Shown: piece after piece, positions 38,515 through 48,599 of the stretch
Layout: each line of letters begins with the position of its first letter
Numbering within the stretch: the stretch's first letter is position 1
Assembly: GCF_041103235.1 (NCBI RefSeq)
Contig: NZ_JBGCUN010000001.1
Location: forward strand, 1,612,001-1,676,000
Direction: 5' to 3'
DNA from: Yoonia sp. R2331
GTDB lineage: Bacteria > Pseudomonadota > Alphaproteobacteria > Rhodobacterales > Rhodobacteraceae
Length of the DNA stretch: 64,000 nucleotides
Program-made: the position numbers and the translations under genes
Notes under the pieces: model-generated
What the model was told of the DNA's origin: nothing
The model's database searches: none
The model's input: only the letters and a program-made list of their open reading frames with translations

Positions 38515-39687
38515 ATGACCGCACGCACCGCCGCCACCTTTCCGCCCCCTGTGATGGAGGCACGGCGCTGGCTGGACGGGGTCACGCATCCGGCTGACAG
38601 GCCCTTGCTGAACGTCAGCCAGGCCGCCCCGGTTGATCCGCCGCCGCCGCCCCTGTTGGCCGCCATGTCAGAGATCGTGCTGAACGATCCAAGCGCACAT
38701 CTTTATGGTCCGGTGCTTGGTCTGCCAGACTTGCGGGCCGAGGTGGCGCAGCAATTCAGCGCCGCCTATGCCGGAGAGATCACGCCTGCGCATGTGGCCA
38801 TCACCTCTGGCTGCAATCAGGCCTTTGCCGCCGCCATTTCAGCCTTATGTGGTGAAGGCGACAGCGTCATTCTGCCCACGCCTTATTACTTCAACCACGC
38901 GATGTGGCTGGATATGGCCGGCGTTGACGTAACCCCCCTGCCCGCCGGCCCCGGCCTGATCCCACGTGTCACCGATGCCGCTGATCTGATCACCGATCGC
39001 ACCCGTGCCATCGCGCTTGTCACCCCCAACAATCCCTGCGGTGTGGAATATCCTGCCGAGACCCTGACCGCGTTCCGGGATCTTTGCCGCGCGCGTGGGT
39101 TGAAACTGATCGTGGATGAGACATACCGCGACTTTGACAGCCGCAGCGGCGCGCCACACCACCTGTTTCAGGACCCAAATTGGGATGACGTGCTGATCCA
39201 GCTTTATTCGTTTTCCAAAGCCTACCGGCTGACCGGCCATCGGGTCGGTGCGATCACGGCGTCACCGGCTTTGCTGGCAGAGGTGGAAAAGTTCCTCGAC
39301 ACGGTGACGATCTGCCCCAACCAATTGGGCCAGCGCGCGGCCCTGTGGGGAATGCAGCATCTGGGCGACTGGCTGGCAGGCGAGCGATTGGAAATTCTGG
39401 ATCGGCGGGCGGCCATTTCGGACCATTTTCCGGTGTTGGCGGCCAAGGACTGGGAGCTGATGGGAGTAGGTGCCTATTTCGCCTATGTGCGCCATCCGTT
39501 TGATCTGCCGTCCGATCAACTGGCACCGCGGCTGGTGCAGGATGCCTCTGTCCTGACCCTGCCCGGCACAATGTTCCGCCCGGCAGACGATCCATCGGGC
39601 AAGACCGAATTGCGGATCGCATTTGCCAATATCGACCGTGCCGGTATCGCGGAATTGTTCGACCGGCTGGCGGCATTTCAGCCCTAA
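38515..39687 (+). CDS. Aminotransferase, class I/II
   Basis: A 390-residue PLP enzyme with the family marks AITSGCNQAFAAAISAL near residue 98, TPNNPCGVEYP near 170, IVDETYRDF near 200, and the Schiff-base Lys in YSFSKAYRLTGHRVGA near 235. It belongs to the same superfamily as the 9688-10872 enzyme but is clearly a distinct paralogue. The ATG at 38515 (MTARTAATF) is preferred over one five codons earlier because the latter lies in repeat copy E. The substrate is unknown; 'aspartate aminotransferase' would be a guess. Confidence 0.82.
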   Translation: MTARTAATFPPPVMEARRWLDGVTHPADRPLLNVSQAAPVDPPPPPLLAAMSEIVLNDPSAHLYGPVLGLPDLRAEVAQQFSAAYAGEITPAHVAITSGCNQAFAAAISALCGEGDSVILPTPYYFNHAMWLDMAGVDVTPLPAGPGLIPRVTDAADLITDRTRAIALVTPNNPCGVEYPAETLTAFRDLCRARGLKLIVDETYRDFDSRSGAPHHLFQDPNWDDVLIQLYSFSKAYRLTGHRVGAITASPALLAEVEKFLDTVTICPNQLGQRAALWGMQHLGDWLAGERLEILDRRAAISDHFPVLAAKDWELMGVGAYFAYVRHPFDLPSDQLAPRLVQDASVLTLPGTMFRPADDPSGKTELRIAFANIDRAGIAELFDRLAAFQP

Positions 39688-39759
39688 GGCTTGCACCTTT
39701 CCGGCCCCTTCCATACACATCTGCGAAACCCGCCGATCTGCGTGGAAAAGGAACGACCT

Positions 39760-41607
39760 ATGGCTGCGAAAAAAGGCAGAAACCCCTTTGTCTGGATCAT
39801 CATGATCCTGCTCTTTGTCGGCCTGTTGGGCTTTGGCACGGGCGGTCTGGGTGGCAATATCCGCAGCCTTGGCACCGTGGGCGAAAAGGATGTCGCCATT
39901 GCCGCCTATCAGAACGGTTTGAACCAGCAATTGCGGGCGTTCGAGGCGCAGGCTGGCCGTCGCGTGACCTTTCAAGAGGCGCGCGAACTGGGCCTTGATC
40001 GCGCTGTGTTGCAACAGTTGATTGCAGAGCGGACGCTGGACAATGAAGCCGCGCAATTGGGCATTTCGGTGGGCGACGAACGGGTCCGCGAAGAGGTGCT
40101 GCGTGTGCCCGCCTTCCGCGACCTGTCGGGCGAATTTGACCGCGAAGCCTATCGCTTGACGCTGGAACGCTCTGGCCTGTCAGAGGCGGATTTTGAAGCC
40201 TCGATCCGCGACGAGGTGGCCCGCACGCTGTTGCAGGGCGCTGTGGTGGGCGGTGCGCCCACGCCCGACGCATTTGCCGAGGCGGTTGTGCAATTCGCAT
40301 CAGAGACCCGCGACATCAGTTTTGCACCGGTCACGGCCAGCATGCTGACCGCGCCGCTGCCGGGGGCAACAGAGGCTGACCTACAGGCCTTCTACGATGC
40401 CAACCCCGACCTTTTCACCGCACCAGAGCAGCGCGCGATCAGCTATGCCTGGATCACGCCAGAAATGGTGCAGGACGACATCACCGTGGACGAATCTGAG
40501 ATCCGGGCGCTCTATGAAGAGCGTCAGGCCGATTTCATCCGGCCCGAGCGGCGACTGGTCGAACGGCTGGTTTTTGCCGGAGAGACACCTGCAAATGACG
40601 CCAAATCAGCCCTCGACGCGGGCGAGACCGATTTTGACACGCTGGTCGCAGACCGCGGGCTTGACCTGTCGGACGTGGATATGGGCGATGTGGCACAAGG
40701 TGATCTGGGTGCGGCTGGCGATGCGGTTTTTGCCGCAGACGCAGGTGACGTTGTAGGGCCGTTCAACACCTCGCTTGGCCCGGCATTGTTCCGCATGAAC
40801 GCGGTTCTGGCCGCCGAAAACATCAGCTTTGAAGAAGCGCGGCCCGATCTGAACGCAGAGCTTTCGGCACAACGCGCGATCCGCCAGATTGACGCCGCAT
40901 CCGAAGGCATCAACGACCTGATGGCGGGCGGTGCAACGCTGGAGGATCTGGCCGAGCGCACGATCTTGACCATGGGCACAATCAGCTGGACCGCTGACAC
41001 ACAAGATGGGATCGCGGCCTATGAGGCGTTTCGCAACGCGGCCGCCACCGCCGAAGAAGGCGCGTTCCCGGAACTGATCCCGCTGGCCGATGGTGGCGTC
41101 TTTGCGCTGCGGCTGGACGGGATCACACCGCCTGCTGTGCGCCCCTTTGCCGAGGTGCGGCAGGAAGTGGATGCTGCTTGGCAGGTGCAATCGACCCATG
41201 ACGCGGTTTTGGCAGAAGCACAAAACCTTGCAGATCAGATCAGCCCGCTGACCGGGTTCGAGACCCTTGGCCTGACGCCGACAACCGCAGAGAAGGTCAC
41301 CCGCACGACCTTTGTCGAAGGCACACCGCCGGGCTTTGGCGAGGTATTGGCCGAGATGGAAGTGGGCGATGTCGAGGTGATTGACAATGGTGCGGCAGCC
41401 GGTGCGCTGATCGTGCGGCTGGACGCGACTGCACCGCCTGATCCGGCGGATCCGCAAGTCGCAGCCCAGTTGGAACAGGCCGGTGCGCAGGCCGCCCAAG
41501 GTATCGCGCAAGATATCTTTGAGGCCTACAACACCGCCGTGCAGACCCGCACTGATGTTTCGATCAACCAATCGGCACTGGATGCGGTCAACGCACAGCT
41601 GCAATAG
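39760..41607 (+). CDS. ppiD: Membrane-anchored peptidyl-prolyl isomerase/foldase (PpiD/SurA_N type)
   Basis: A 615-residue periplasmic chaperone. It has a short cytoplasmic start, one N-terminal membrane anchor (NPFVWIIMILLFVGLLGFGTG), a SurA_N-like region with NGLNQQLRAFEAQAGRRVTF and VLQQLIAERTLDNEAAQLGI, then a parvulin-like middle and a C-terminal domain. Catalytic conservation of the parvulin domain looks weak, so chaperone action may dominate, as for other PpiD proteins. The ATG at 39760 follows GGAACGA. Its stop abuts the trpE ATG with no gap, so trpE is probably transcribed through it. Confidence 0.85.
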   Translation: MAAKKGRNPFVWIIMILLFVGLLGFGTGGLGGNIRSLGTVGEKDVAIAAYQNGLNQQLRAFEAQAGRRVTFQEARELGLDRAVLQQLIAERTLDNEAAQLGISVGDERVREEVLRVPAFRDLSGEFDREAYRLTLERSGLSEADFEASIRDEVARTLLQGAVVGGAPTPDAFAEAVVQFASETRDISFAPVTASMLTAPLPGATEADLQAFYDANPDLFTAPEQRAISYAWITPEMVQDDITVDESEIRALYEERQADFIRPERRLVERLVFAGETPANDAKSALDAGETDFDTLVADRGLDLSDVDMGDVAQGDLGAAGDAVFAADAGDVVGPFNTSLGPALFRMNAVLAAENISFEEARPDLNAELSAQRAIRQIDAASEGINDLMAGGATLEDLAERTILTMGTISWTADTQDGIAAYEAFRNAAATAEEGAFPELIPLADGGVFALRLDGITPPAVRPFAEVRQEVDAAWQVQSTHDAVLAEAQNLADQISPLTGFETLGLTPTTAEKVTRTTFVEGTPPGFGEVLAEMEVGDVEVIDNGAAAGALIVRLDATAPPDPADPQVAAQLEQAGAQAAQGIAQDIFEAYNTAVQTRTDVSINQSALDAVNAQLQ

Positions 41608-43116
41608 ATGTCACTGCTACCTGATATGACCGCCTTTGCGCGGGGTTACGACGCGGGCCACAATCAGGTGGTCTATACCCGCGTAGCCGCTGATCTGGAC
41701 ACTCCGGTGTCTCTGATGCTGAAGCTGGGTGATGCCGGGCTGAACACCTTCATGCTGGAATCCGTGACCGGTGGCGAGGTGCGCGGGCGCTATTCGATCA
41801 TCGGCATGAACCCCGATCTGATCTGGGAGTGTCGCGGCACCACCAGCCGCACGAACCGCAACGCCCGCTATGATGCGGATGCCTGGGTCGAAAGCACAGA
41901 GCCGCCACTGGCCGCCCTGCGCGCGCTGATCGCCGAAAGCCGGATTGATCTGCCCGCTGATCTGCCCGGAGCGGCAGCCGGGTTATATGGCTATCTGGGC
42001 TATGATATGATCCGGCTGGTCGAGCATTTGCCGGATGTGAACCCCGACCCTTTGGGCCTGCCTGATGCGATGATGCTGCGGCCCTCGGTTGTGGCGGTTC
42101 TGGATGGGGTCAAGGGTGATGTGATCCTTGTGGCCCCGGCCTGGGCAGGTGGCGATCTGTCAGCCAAGGCCGCTTATGCGCAAGCCGCAGAGCGGGTGAT
42201 GGACGCCGAACGCGCCTTGACCCGCGCACTGGCCGAGCCGCGCACGCTGGCCGACCCCGCGCCGGTAGCCCCACCACAGTCGAACTTTACCCATCAGGGT
42301 TATCTGGATGCGGTCGAGACGGCCAAGGATTACATCAAGGCCGGTGACATCTTTCAGGTGGTCCCCAGCCAGCGCTGGACGCAAGATTTTCGCGAACCGC
42401 CTTTTGCGCTTTATCGCAGCTTGCGGCGCACGAACCCGTCGCCCTTTATGTTCTATTTCAACTTCGGCGGCTTTCAGGTGATTGGGGCCAGCCCGGAAAT
42501 CCTTGTGCGGGTGTTCGACAAAGAGGTGACGATCCGCCCCATTGCCGGCACACGCCCGCGCGGTGCCACCCCGGCAGAGGATGCCGCCAACGAGGCAGAC
42601 CTTCTGGCGGACAAAAAGGAACTGGCCGAGCATTTGATGCTGCTGGATCTGGGGCGCAATGACACGGCCAAGGTGACCAAGGTCGGGACCATGCGACCGA
42701 CCGAAAAATTCATCATCGAGCGCTACAGTCATGTGATGCACATCGTGTCCAACGTGGTGGGCGAGTTGGCCGACGATCAGGACGCGCTATCTGCGTTTTT
42801 CGCAGGCATGCCAGCAGGCACCGTTTCCGGCGCGCCCAAGGTGCGCGCGATGGAGATCATTGACGAGCTGGAGCCCGAAAAGCGCGGCGTCTATGGCGGC
42901 GGCTGCGGCTATTTTTCGGCCAACGGGGATATGGACATGTGCATCGCGCTGCGGACTGCCGTGGTACAGGATCAAAAGCTTTATATTCAGGCAGGCGGCG
43001 GCGTGGTCTATGACAGCGACCCCGAAGCGGAGTATCAGGAAACGGTTCACAAATCGAATGCCATCCGCAAGGCCGCGGCGGATGCCGCGATGTTCACCGG
43101 ACGCGGCAACAGCTAA
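41608..43116 (+). CDS. trpE: Anthranilate synthase component I
   Basis: A 502-residue chorismate-binding enzyme that forms anthranilate using ammonia from TrpG. It has the N-terminal Trp-feedback region (LKLGDAGLNTFMLESVTGGE) and the catalytic domain GDIFQVVPSQRW, FQVIGASPEILVR, IRPIAGTRPRG, DLGRNDTAKV and APKVRAMEIIDELEP. It starts at the base after the ppiD stop. No leader peptide or attenuator is visible, so control probably lies upstream of ppiD or at the protein level. Confidence 0.95.
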   Translation: MSLLPDMTAFARGYDAGHNQVVYTRVAADLDTPVSLMLKLGDAGLNTFMLESVTGGEVRGRYSIIGMNPDLIWECRGTTSRTNRNARYDADAWVESTEPPLAALRALIAESRIDLPADLPGAAAGLYGYLGYDMIRLVEHLPDVNPDPLGLPDAMMLRPSVVAVLDGVKGDVILVAPAWAGGDLSAKAAYAQAAERVMDAERALTRALAEPRTLADPAPVAPPQSNFTHQGYLDAVETAKDYIKAGDIFQVVPSQRWTQDFREPPFALYRSLRRTNPSPFMFYFNFGGFQVIGASPEILVRVFDKEVTIRPIAGTRPRGATPAEDAANEADLLADKKELAEHLMLLDLGRNDTAKVTKVGTMRPTEKFIIERYSHVMHIVSNVVGELADDQDALSAFFAGMPAGTVSGAPKVRAMEIIDELEPEKRGVYGGGCGYFSANGDMDMCIALRTAVVQDQKLYIQAGGGVVYDSDPEAEYQETVHKSNAIRKAAADAAMFTGRGNS

Positions 43117-43145
43117 GCGGGTGTCGGCCGGGCTTTGGCCCCGCT
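43116..43145. terminator. Hairpin between converging trpE and deacetylase genes
   Basis: AGCGGG (43116-43121) pairs with CCCGCT (43140-43145), with an inner GGCC-GGGCTTT-GGCC stem. It overlaps the 3' ends of both genes and could end transcription from either side, but no T-run follows. Confidence 0.4.
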
Positions 43146-45006
43146 AATTCGGATCTTCTTGCATCAGGGCCGAGACTGGTGCCATGGCCACCTGCCCCGC
43201 ACGGTTGGCGGTGCCCCAGAGGATCAGCGCCGACAGAGTATCGGCTCGCATCCGGCCCAGCACCACCACGCCGCTGTTCTGGCGTGCGCGAAACGCCGCC
43301 TGATCGAGAAACCTGCGGATCACGCGGGCGTCTTGGCCGTCACCATCCAGATCGCGGAACACTTCAACCGCAGGCACACCGGCGGCGTCTGCCGCCCGCA
43401 ACCCACTGTTCAGGCCGCTGGACAGGCTGATGAAGCCGCGCCCTTCTGCGGCCAGCGCCGCCAGCATCTGGCCTGTGGCCGTGCGGTTGGCAGCGCCGGT
43501 GTTGGCCAGCGCAATCGTTTCCGGCAGCGTCCCAAAGCTGGCCTCGAGTGCGACCTCAACATCCGCAGGCTGCGCGCCTTGCGGCAGGGACAGCGCGACA
43601 CCCAGTTCGATGCCGTTGGCGCGGTAGGCGGCCATCCGCTCTGCCGCGCCGGGCAATGCGGGATCAATCAGGACAGTGACGGAAAACGGCACCTCTGACA
43701 GGGCACGCAGGGCTTCGGCAAAGTTGGGATCATCCAGCAGGATCAGCGCCATCAACGGCTTGTCATCGGGGTTCTCAAAGGTGGCGGCATAGCGTTGCAG
43801 CGCCGGGGCATCGTCGGGGATGTCTGGTGGCGCGGGCGCTGGATCTTCTGGGGCCTCTTCGACTGCGGTGCTGCCACCGACGCGGTTGATCTTCACCCCA
43901 CCCGCACCTTGCGGCAGGCTGTTGGTGGGCGCGTCGATGATGCTGACCACGACGGGGGCATCCTGTGTTGCCGGAGCATCCGGTGCGTCTGTTTTCACCG
44001 GACCTTCGGGCGTGGGGGTCGCGGGGGCCTCTGGTGTAGTTTCAACTTCGGCTTCGGGCAGGTCTGGTGCGGAGTCTTCTTCTGGCAGCGCTGTGATGAT
44101 TTCTGGTGTGGTCACTTCGGGCGTCTCAGTCGGTGCTGCTGGCGCGGCTTCGGCCTCGGGTTGGTTTGCGGGCGCGGCCGGAGCGGTTTCGGCCTGAGGT
44201 TGTTCGGCTGGTGCGACCGGGGCGACGTCAGCGGCGGGTTGTGTGGCTGGTGCGGCCACATCGGCCATCGCGACCTCTTGCGGCGCATTCGGTTCCGGCG
44301 CGGGCTCTGGTGCCACATCGGCAAGTTCTGCCACATCGGGTTCTTCGACCGGGGTGGCGCGGTCGGGCGATGTATCAATGATCTCTGCCGGGGCGGCCTC
44401 TGCCACGGCGGGCGGCGTTTCAACGGGCAGCACCTCTTGCACATCAGGCGTGGGTGCATCGGTGTCAGCAGGTTCCGCATCCACCACTTCGACCGGCGTG
44501 GCGGGCGTGGTTTCGATCACCAGATCGCCTTCGTTTGTGGGCACCTGCGGGGCGAGCGATTGCGGGTTGGGAAGCACAGGTTCTTCCGCCTCGGGTGCGA
44601 TGTCGGGCACGTCAGGCGCATCGGGCAAGGCGAGGGTCACGGCGATATCGGGTGTTTCAGGCAGCGCGAGCGGATCACTGTCTGCGATCGGCGCGGTCAC
44701 CGATTGCTGGGGCGCTGCCACGCGCGGTGTCGCCGCCACCTCTGTCGGCTCTGTCGCAGCAGTGGATTCGGGCATGGATGGATTGGGCGTTGCCACGGTC
44801 GGTGTTTCTGCCACGTCGACCTGTGGCGGCGCAGGCGGGGTGTTGCCCGCAGGCTGCGGTGCCACCAAAGATGCCGACACAACGCCAGCACCGCCCAGCA
44901 CCAACCCCCAAACCGTTCCGCGAATGACGCCTTTTGCCACGATACCTGCCCTTTGCCCCAATTCACGCACTGCCCCGGCCTTGACGCTTACCTGCCCCTT
45001 GGCCAT
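43144..45006 (-). CDS. Divergent polysaccharide deacetylase family protein with long acidic linker
   Basis: A 620-residue protein in three parts. Residues 1-50 hold a basic start and one membrane segment ([20 protein letters not shown]). Residues ~52-395 are a low-complexity Pro/Ala/Glu/Val-rich acidic linker. Residues ~400-615 form the divergent polysaccharide deacetylase (YibQ/PF04748-like) domain with [47 protein letters not shown] and [16 protein letters not shown]. Metal ligands of true deacetylases are not all evident, so activity on polysaccharide is uncertain. It is encoded antiparallel between trpE and trpG. The linker probably spans the periplasm. Confidence 0.85.
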   Translation of the reverse strand: MAKGQVSVKAGAVRELGQRAGIVAKGVIRGTVWGLVLGGAGVVSASLVAPQPAGNTPPAPPQVDVAETPTVATPNPSMPESTAATEPTEVAATPRVAAPQQSVTAPIADSDPLALPETPDIAVTLALPDAPDVPDIAPEAEEPVLPNPQSLAPQVPTNEGDLVIETTPATPVEVVDAEPADTDAPTPDVQEVLPVETPPAVAEAAPAEIIDTSPDRATPVEEPDVAELADVAPEPAPEPNAPQEVAMADVAAPATQPAADVAPVAPAEQPQAETAPAAPANQPEAEAAPAAPTETPEVTTPEIITALPEEDSAPDLPEAEVETTPEAPATPTPEGPVKTDAPDAPATQDAPVVVSIIDAPTNSLPQGAGGVKINRVGGSTAVEEAPEDPAPAPPDIPDDAPALQRYAATFENPDDKPLMALILLDDPNFAEALRALSEVPFSVTVLIDPALPGAAERMAAYRANGIELGVALSLPQGAQPADVEVALEASFGTLPETIALANTGAANRTATGQMLAALAAEGRGFISLSSGLNSGLRAADAAGVPAVEVFRDLDGDGQDARVIRRFLDQAAFRARQNSGVVVLGRMRADTLSALILWGTANRAGQVAMAPVSALMQEDPN

Positions 45007-45020
45007 GAATAGCGCAATTA

Positions 45021-45046
45021 TACCGCTTCAATCACCCGAAGCGGTA
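45021..45046. promoter_or_regulatory. Perfect 9-bp inverted repeat between deacetylase gene and trpG
   Basis: TACCGCTTC (45021-45029) and GAAGCGGTA (45038-45046) are exact inverted repeats with an 8-base spacer, in the 70-base gap between two divergent genes. It could be a dimeric repressor operator covering both promoters or a hairpin in the trpG leader. No known consensus was recognised. Confidence 0.45.
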
Positions 45047-45076
45047 GCCCCAATTTCGAAACCGGCGGTGGTTTGC

Positions 45077-45658
45077 ATGCTCTTACTGATCGATAACTAC
45101 GACAGCTTTACCTACAACCTTGTTCACTATCTGGGCGAGTTGGGGACAGAGGTGGTTGTGCGCCGCAATGACGCGCTGGACGTGCAAGAGGCGATGGGCA
45201 TGAACCCCAGCGCCATTCTGTTGTCGCCGGGGCCCTGTGATCCTGCGCAGGCAGGCATTTGCCTTGCGCTGACCGAAGCCGCCGCCGAGACCAAGACACC
45301 CCTGATGGGGGTCTGTCTGGGGCATCAGACGATTGGCGAGGCTTTTGGCGGCAAGGTCGTGCGCTGCCACGAGATCGTGCACGGCAAGTTGGGCCAGATG
45401 CGCCACACCGGCAAGGGTCTGTTCCGCGATCTGCCCAGCCCCTTTGCTGCGACGCGTTACCATTCGCTGATTGTGGAACGCGAGAGCCTGCCTGACAGCC
45501 TAGAGATCACAGCAGAGCTGGACGATGGCACGATCATGGGGTTGCAGCACAAGACGCTGCCGATCCACGGGGTGCAGTTCCATCCTGAAAGCATATCGTC
45601 GGAGCACGGACATAAGTTGCTGCAGAATTTCCTTGATATCGTGCCGGTGGCGGCATGA
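45077..45658 (+). CDS. trpG: Anthranilate synthase component II (glutamine amidotransferase)
   Basis: A 193-residue class I amidotransferase that supplies ammonia to Trp[21 protein letters not shown] is at the start, [12 protein letters not shown] follows, the nucleophile is in [15 protein letters not shown], and the catalytic HPESI of [14 protein letters not shown] is near the C-terminus. The ATG at 45077 is the true start; the frame upstream is only the complement of the deacetylase linker. Its stop overlaps trpD as ATGA. Glutamine hydrolysis by this subunit may also serve PabB, as in other bacteria. Confidence 0.94.
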   Translation: MLLLIDNYDSFTYNLVHYLGELGTEVVVRRNDALDVQEAMGMNPSAILLSPGPCDPAQAGICLALTEAAAETKTPLMGVCLGHQTIGEAFGGKVVRCHEIVHGKLGQMRHTGKGLFRDLPSPFAATRYHSLIVERESLPDSLEITAELDDGTIMGLQHKTLPIHGVQFHPESISSEHGHKLLQNFLDIVPVAA

Positions 45659-46671
45659 GCGACGCGATGAAACCACTGATCTTCGCGGCAAGCGAAGGTC
45701 CCCTGTCCCGCACACAGGCCGAACTGGCCTTTGGTATTCTGTTTCGCGGTGAAGCGACGCCCGCGCAGGTCGGCGGCTTTTTGATGGCGATGCGGGCGCG
45801 GGGCGAATCCGTGGCCGAATATGCCGCTGCTGCCCATGTGATGCGTGAGCACTGCGTGCCGGTGAAGGCCCCGGCAGGCGCAATCGACATCGTAGGCACT
45901 GGTGGCGATGGCAAACATACGCTGAATATCTCGACTGCGACGGCGTTTGTTGTCGCGGGCGCAGGCGTGCCGGTGGCCAAACATGGCAACAAGAACCTGT
46001 CGTCAAAATCCGGCACCGCGGATGTGCAAGGGGCGATGGGCATCAACGTGATGGTCGGCCCAGAAGTAGTGGAACGCGCGATTGCCGAGGCTGGCATCGG
46101 ATTCATGATGGCGCCGATGCATCATCCCGCGATGAAGCATGTGGGGCCGGTGCGGGTCGAACTTGGCACAAAGACGATCTTTAACATCTTGGGACCATTG
46201 ACAAATCCCGCAGGTGTCACCCGCCAGTTGACTGGTGCATTTGCGCCTGATCTGATCTTTCCGATGGCCGAAACCCTGCGCGATCTGGGGTCCGAAAAGG
46301 CCTGGTTGGTGCATGGTTCGGACGGCACTGACGAAATCACGATTTGTGGACCTACGGCAGTGGCCGCCCTTGCAGAAGGTCAGATCACGTCGTTGGAGAT
46401 TCACCCCGAGGACGCAGGGCTGCCTGTGCATCCGTTCAAGGACATTCTGGGTGGCACGCCCGAGGACAATGCCGCCGCCTTCCGCGCCTTGCTGGATGGG
46501 GCTGCCGGTGCCTACCGCGACGCGGTGCTGCTGAACGCCGCGGCGGCATTGGTGGTGGCAGACAAGGCGATCAACCTTCGGCAAGGTGTTGAAATGGCTA
46601 TGGAAAGCATTGATGCAGGCCACGCGAAGACCGCACTTGCCAAGATGGCGAAGATCACGACGGCGGCGTGA
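45655..46671 (+). CDS. trpD: Anthranilate phosphoribosyltransferase
   Basis: A 338-residue enzyme that transfers phosphoribose from PRPP to anthranilate. The PRPP site is [26 protein letters not shown], followed by [16 protein letters not shown] (a two-Asp/Lys metal region) and [17 protein letters not shown]. The length is normal. It overlaps trpG by 4 bases upstream and shares its final base with the ung ATG downstream. Confidence 0.94.
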   Translation: MSDAMKPLIFAASEGPLSRTQAELAFGILFRGEATPAQVGGFLMAMRARGESVAEYAAAAHVMREHCVPVKAPAGAIDIVGTGGDGKHTLNISTATAFVVAGAGVPVAKHGNKNLSSKSGTADVQGAMGINVMVGPEVVERAIAEAGIGFMMAPMHHPAMKHVGPVRVELGTKTIFNILGPLTNPAGVTRQLTGAFAPDLIFPMAETLRDLGSEKAWLVHGSDGTDEITICGPTAVAALAEGQITSLEIHPEDAGLPVHPFKDILGGTPEDNAAAFRALLDGAAGAYRDAVLLNAAAALVVADKAINLRQGVEMAMESIDAGHAKTALAKMAKITTAA

Positions 46672-47318
46672 TGTTTGATCTGTCGCGGCTGGGGGCCTGG
46701 GCCGATCTGCCGTTCTTTAGAAACGAATTGCCGGAAATTGCGAAGGCGCTGACTGCAGAGGCCGGACCGATTTTTCCGCCGGTGGACCGCGTGTTTCGTG
46801 CGTTGGAACTGTGCCAACCCGACCAGACGCGTGTGATCATTCTGGGTCAGGACCCCTATCATACACCTGGCAAAGCGGACGGGCTGGCCTTCTCAATCCC
46901 AGGGGATTTCGGCGGCAGGCTGGACAGCCTTGGAAATATCCTCAAGGAAATTCAAAGTGATACAGGGCAAAGTCGTAGCAAGACAGATCTTGAGGATTGG
47001 GCGGCACAGGGTGTGCTGCTTCTGAACACCGCCCTGACTGTGCCGCAGGGTCAGGCCAAGGCCCACGCCAAACTGGGCTGGGACAAGCTGACCCGCGCTG
47101 TCATTGCCCATCTGCAGGACGCACCCCGCGCCTATGTGCTGTGGGGTGGCCCGGCACAGCGGTTTGCGCCAGAGGCAGGCCGCAATCTGGTTCTAAAGAC
47201 CGCGCATCCGTCCCCCCTGTCAGCCTATCGCGGGTTTTTCGGGTCGCGCCCGTTTTCAACCGTCAATCAATGGCTTATTGAGCGGGGGCAAACTCCGATA
47301 CATTGGGCTGATCCATGA
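46671..47318 (+). CDS. ung: Uracil-DNA glycosylase, family 1
   Basis: A 215-residue repair enzyme that removes uracil from DNA. It has the water-activating motif [19 protein letters not shown], the Asn-containing LLLNTALTV and the DNA-intercalation loop [17 protein letters not shown]. Family 1 marks are complete. It sits inside the tryptophan operon between trpD (one-base overlap at the ATG) and trpC (ATGA overlap), an unusual place for it. Expression would follow trp genes unless an internal promoter exists. Confidence 0.93.
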   Translation: MFDLSRLGAWADLPFFRNELPEIAKALTAEAGPIFPPVDRVFRALELCQPDQTRVIILGQDPYHTPGKADGLAFSIPGDFGGRLDSLGNILKEIQSDTGQSRSKTDLEDWAAQGVLLLNTALTVPQGQAKAHAKLGWDKLTRAVIAHLQDAPRAYVLWGGPAQRFAPEAGRNLVLKTAHPSPLSAYRGFFGSRPFSTVNQWLIERGQTPIHWADP

Positions 47319-48127
47319 CCGCGACGATCCTTGAACACATCAAAGCCTACAAGCTGGAAGAGGTCGCCGCTGCCAAGGCGCAGACCCCGCTGGCCGCGGT
47401 TGAGGCTGCGGCCAAGGACGCCCCGCCCGTGCGCGGCTTTGCGGCAGCGTTGCAAAGCGCGTCGCGCGAGGGGTACGGGTTGATTGCAGAGATCAAAAAG
47501 GCGAGCCCGTCCAAAGGATTGATCCGCGAAGATTTTGACCCACCCGCTTTGGCGCAGGCATATGCCGCAGGTGGGGCGACGTGCCTGTCAGTGCTGACCG
47601 ATGGGCCATCTTTTCAGGGCGACAACAGCTTTCTGACAGCTGCCCGCGCAGCGTGTGATTTGCCCGCGCTGCGTAAGGATTTCATGTACGACCCCTATCA
47701 GGTGGCTGAGGCGCGGGCGCTGCATGCGGACTGCATTTTGATCATCATGGCTAGTGTATCAGACGCGCAAGCGGCAGAGCTTGAGGATGCAGCGATCAGC
47801 TGGGGCATGGATGTGCTGCTGGAAGTGCATGATGCGGCAGAGCTGGAGCGGGCCTGCCACCTCAAAAGCCCCTTGATGGGGATCAACAACCGCAATCTGC
47901 ACACCTTTGAGACCACGCTTGATACCACGCGGACCCTGTCAAAACAGGTGCCGCACGACCGGATGATCGTTTGTGAAAGCGGGCTGAACACGCCTGCGGA
48001 ATTGGCCGATATGGCGCGCTATGGCGCGCGGACCTTTCTGATTGGCGAAAGCCTGATGCGGCAGGCTGATGTGGCCGGTGCCACGCGCACATTGCTTGCC
48101 AATCCGCTGACTGGCGGGGGTCTATAA
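47315..48127 (+). CDS. trpC: Indole-3-glycerol phosphate synthase
   Basis: A 270-residue TIM-barrel enzyme that closes the indole ring from CdRP. Signature segments are [15 protein letters not shown] (catalytic Lys), [44 protein letters not shown] and CESGLN. It is monofunctional (no TrpF fusion). It is linked by ATGA to ung upstream and ends 1 base before moaC, so moaC probably depends on the same transcript. Confidence 0.95.
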   Translation: MTATILEHIKAYKLEEVAAAKAQTPLAAVEAAAKDAPPVRGFAAALQSASREGYGLIAEIKKASPSKGLIREDFDPPALAQAYAAGGATCLSVLTDGPSFQGDNSFLTAARAACDLPALRKDFMYDPYQVAEARALHADCILIIMASVSDAQAAELEDAAISWGMDVLLEVHDAAELERACHLKSPLMGINNRNLHTFETTLDTTRTLSKQVPHDRMIVCESGLNTPAELADMARYGARTFLIGESLMRQADVAGATRTLLANPLTGGGL

Positions 48128-48128
48128 G

Positions 48129-48599
48129 ATGCCGCTGAGCCATTTCGACGACAGCGGCAGGGCGCATATGGTCGATGTCTCGGACAAGGCCGTCACCGCG
48201 CGGATCGCAGTGGCCGAGGGGCATATCACCATGACGCCCGCCACGTTGGCGCTGATCAAGGACGGCACGGCGGCCAAGGGTGATGTGCTGGGCACCGCAC
48301 GTCTGGCGGGCATCATGGCCGCCAAGAAAACCGCAGAGCTGATCCCGCTGTGCCATCCGCTGCCGATCAGCAAGGTCAGCGTTGATCTGGTGCCTGATGA
48401 TGCCCTGCCCGGTGTGCGGATTAGCGCGACCGTGAAGACCACAGGTCAGACCGGTGTTGAGATGGAGGCGCTGACAGCAGTCTCGGTCGCCGCACTGACG
48501 GTGCATGACATGGTCAAGGCGGTGCAAAAGGACATGGTCATCGGCGGTGTGCGGGTGGTGCTGAAAGACGGCGGCAAATCAGGCCGGTTCGAGGCATGA
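48129..48599 (+). CDS. moaC: Cyclic pyranopterin monophosphate synthase
   Basis: A 156-residue enzyme completing the first step of molybdenum cofactor synthesis with MoaA. The family signature is [24 protein letters not shown], and the active-site Lys/Asp region is [25 protein letters not shown]. Length is normal. It overlaps moeA by 4 bases. The pair moaC-moeA after trpC is a conserved order in this group. Confidence 0.95.
   Translation: MPLSHFDDSGRAHMVDVSDKAVTARIAVAEGHITMTPATLALIKDGTAAKGDVLGTARLAGIMAAKKTAELIPLCHPLPISKVSVDLVPDDALPGVRISATVKTTGQTGVEMEALTAVSVAALTVHDMVKAVQKDMVIGGVRVVLKDGGKSGRFEA

Noticed and set aside
43795-45012. 405-residue His/Arg/Cys/Gly-rich plus-strand ORF, and 44243-45076 upstream of trpG in frame
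   Set aside because: They are the complement of the low-complexity linker of the deacetylase gene; trpG homology begins only at 45077.
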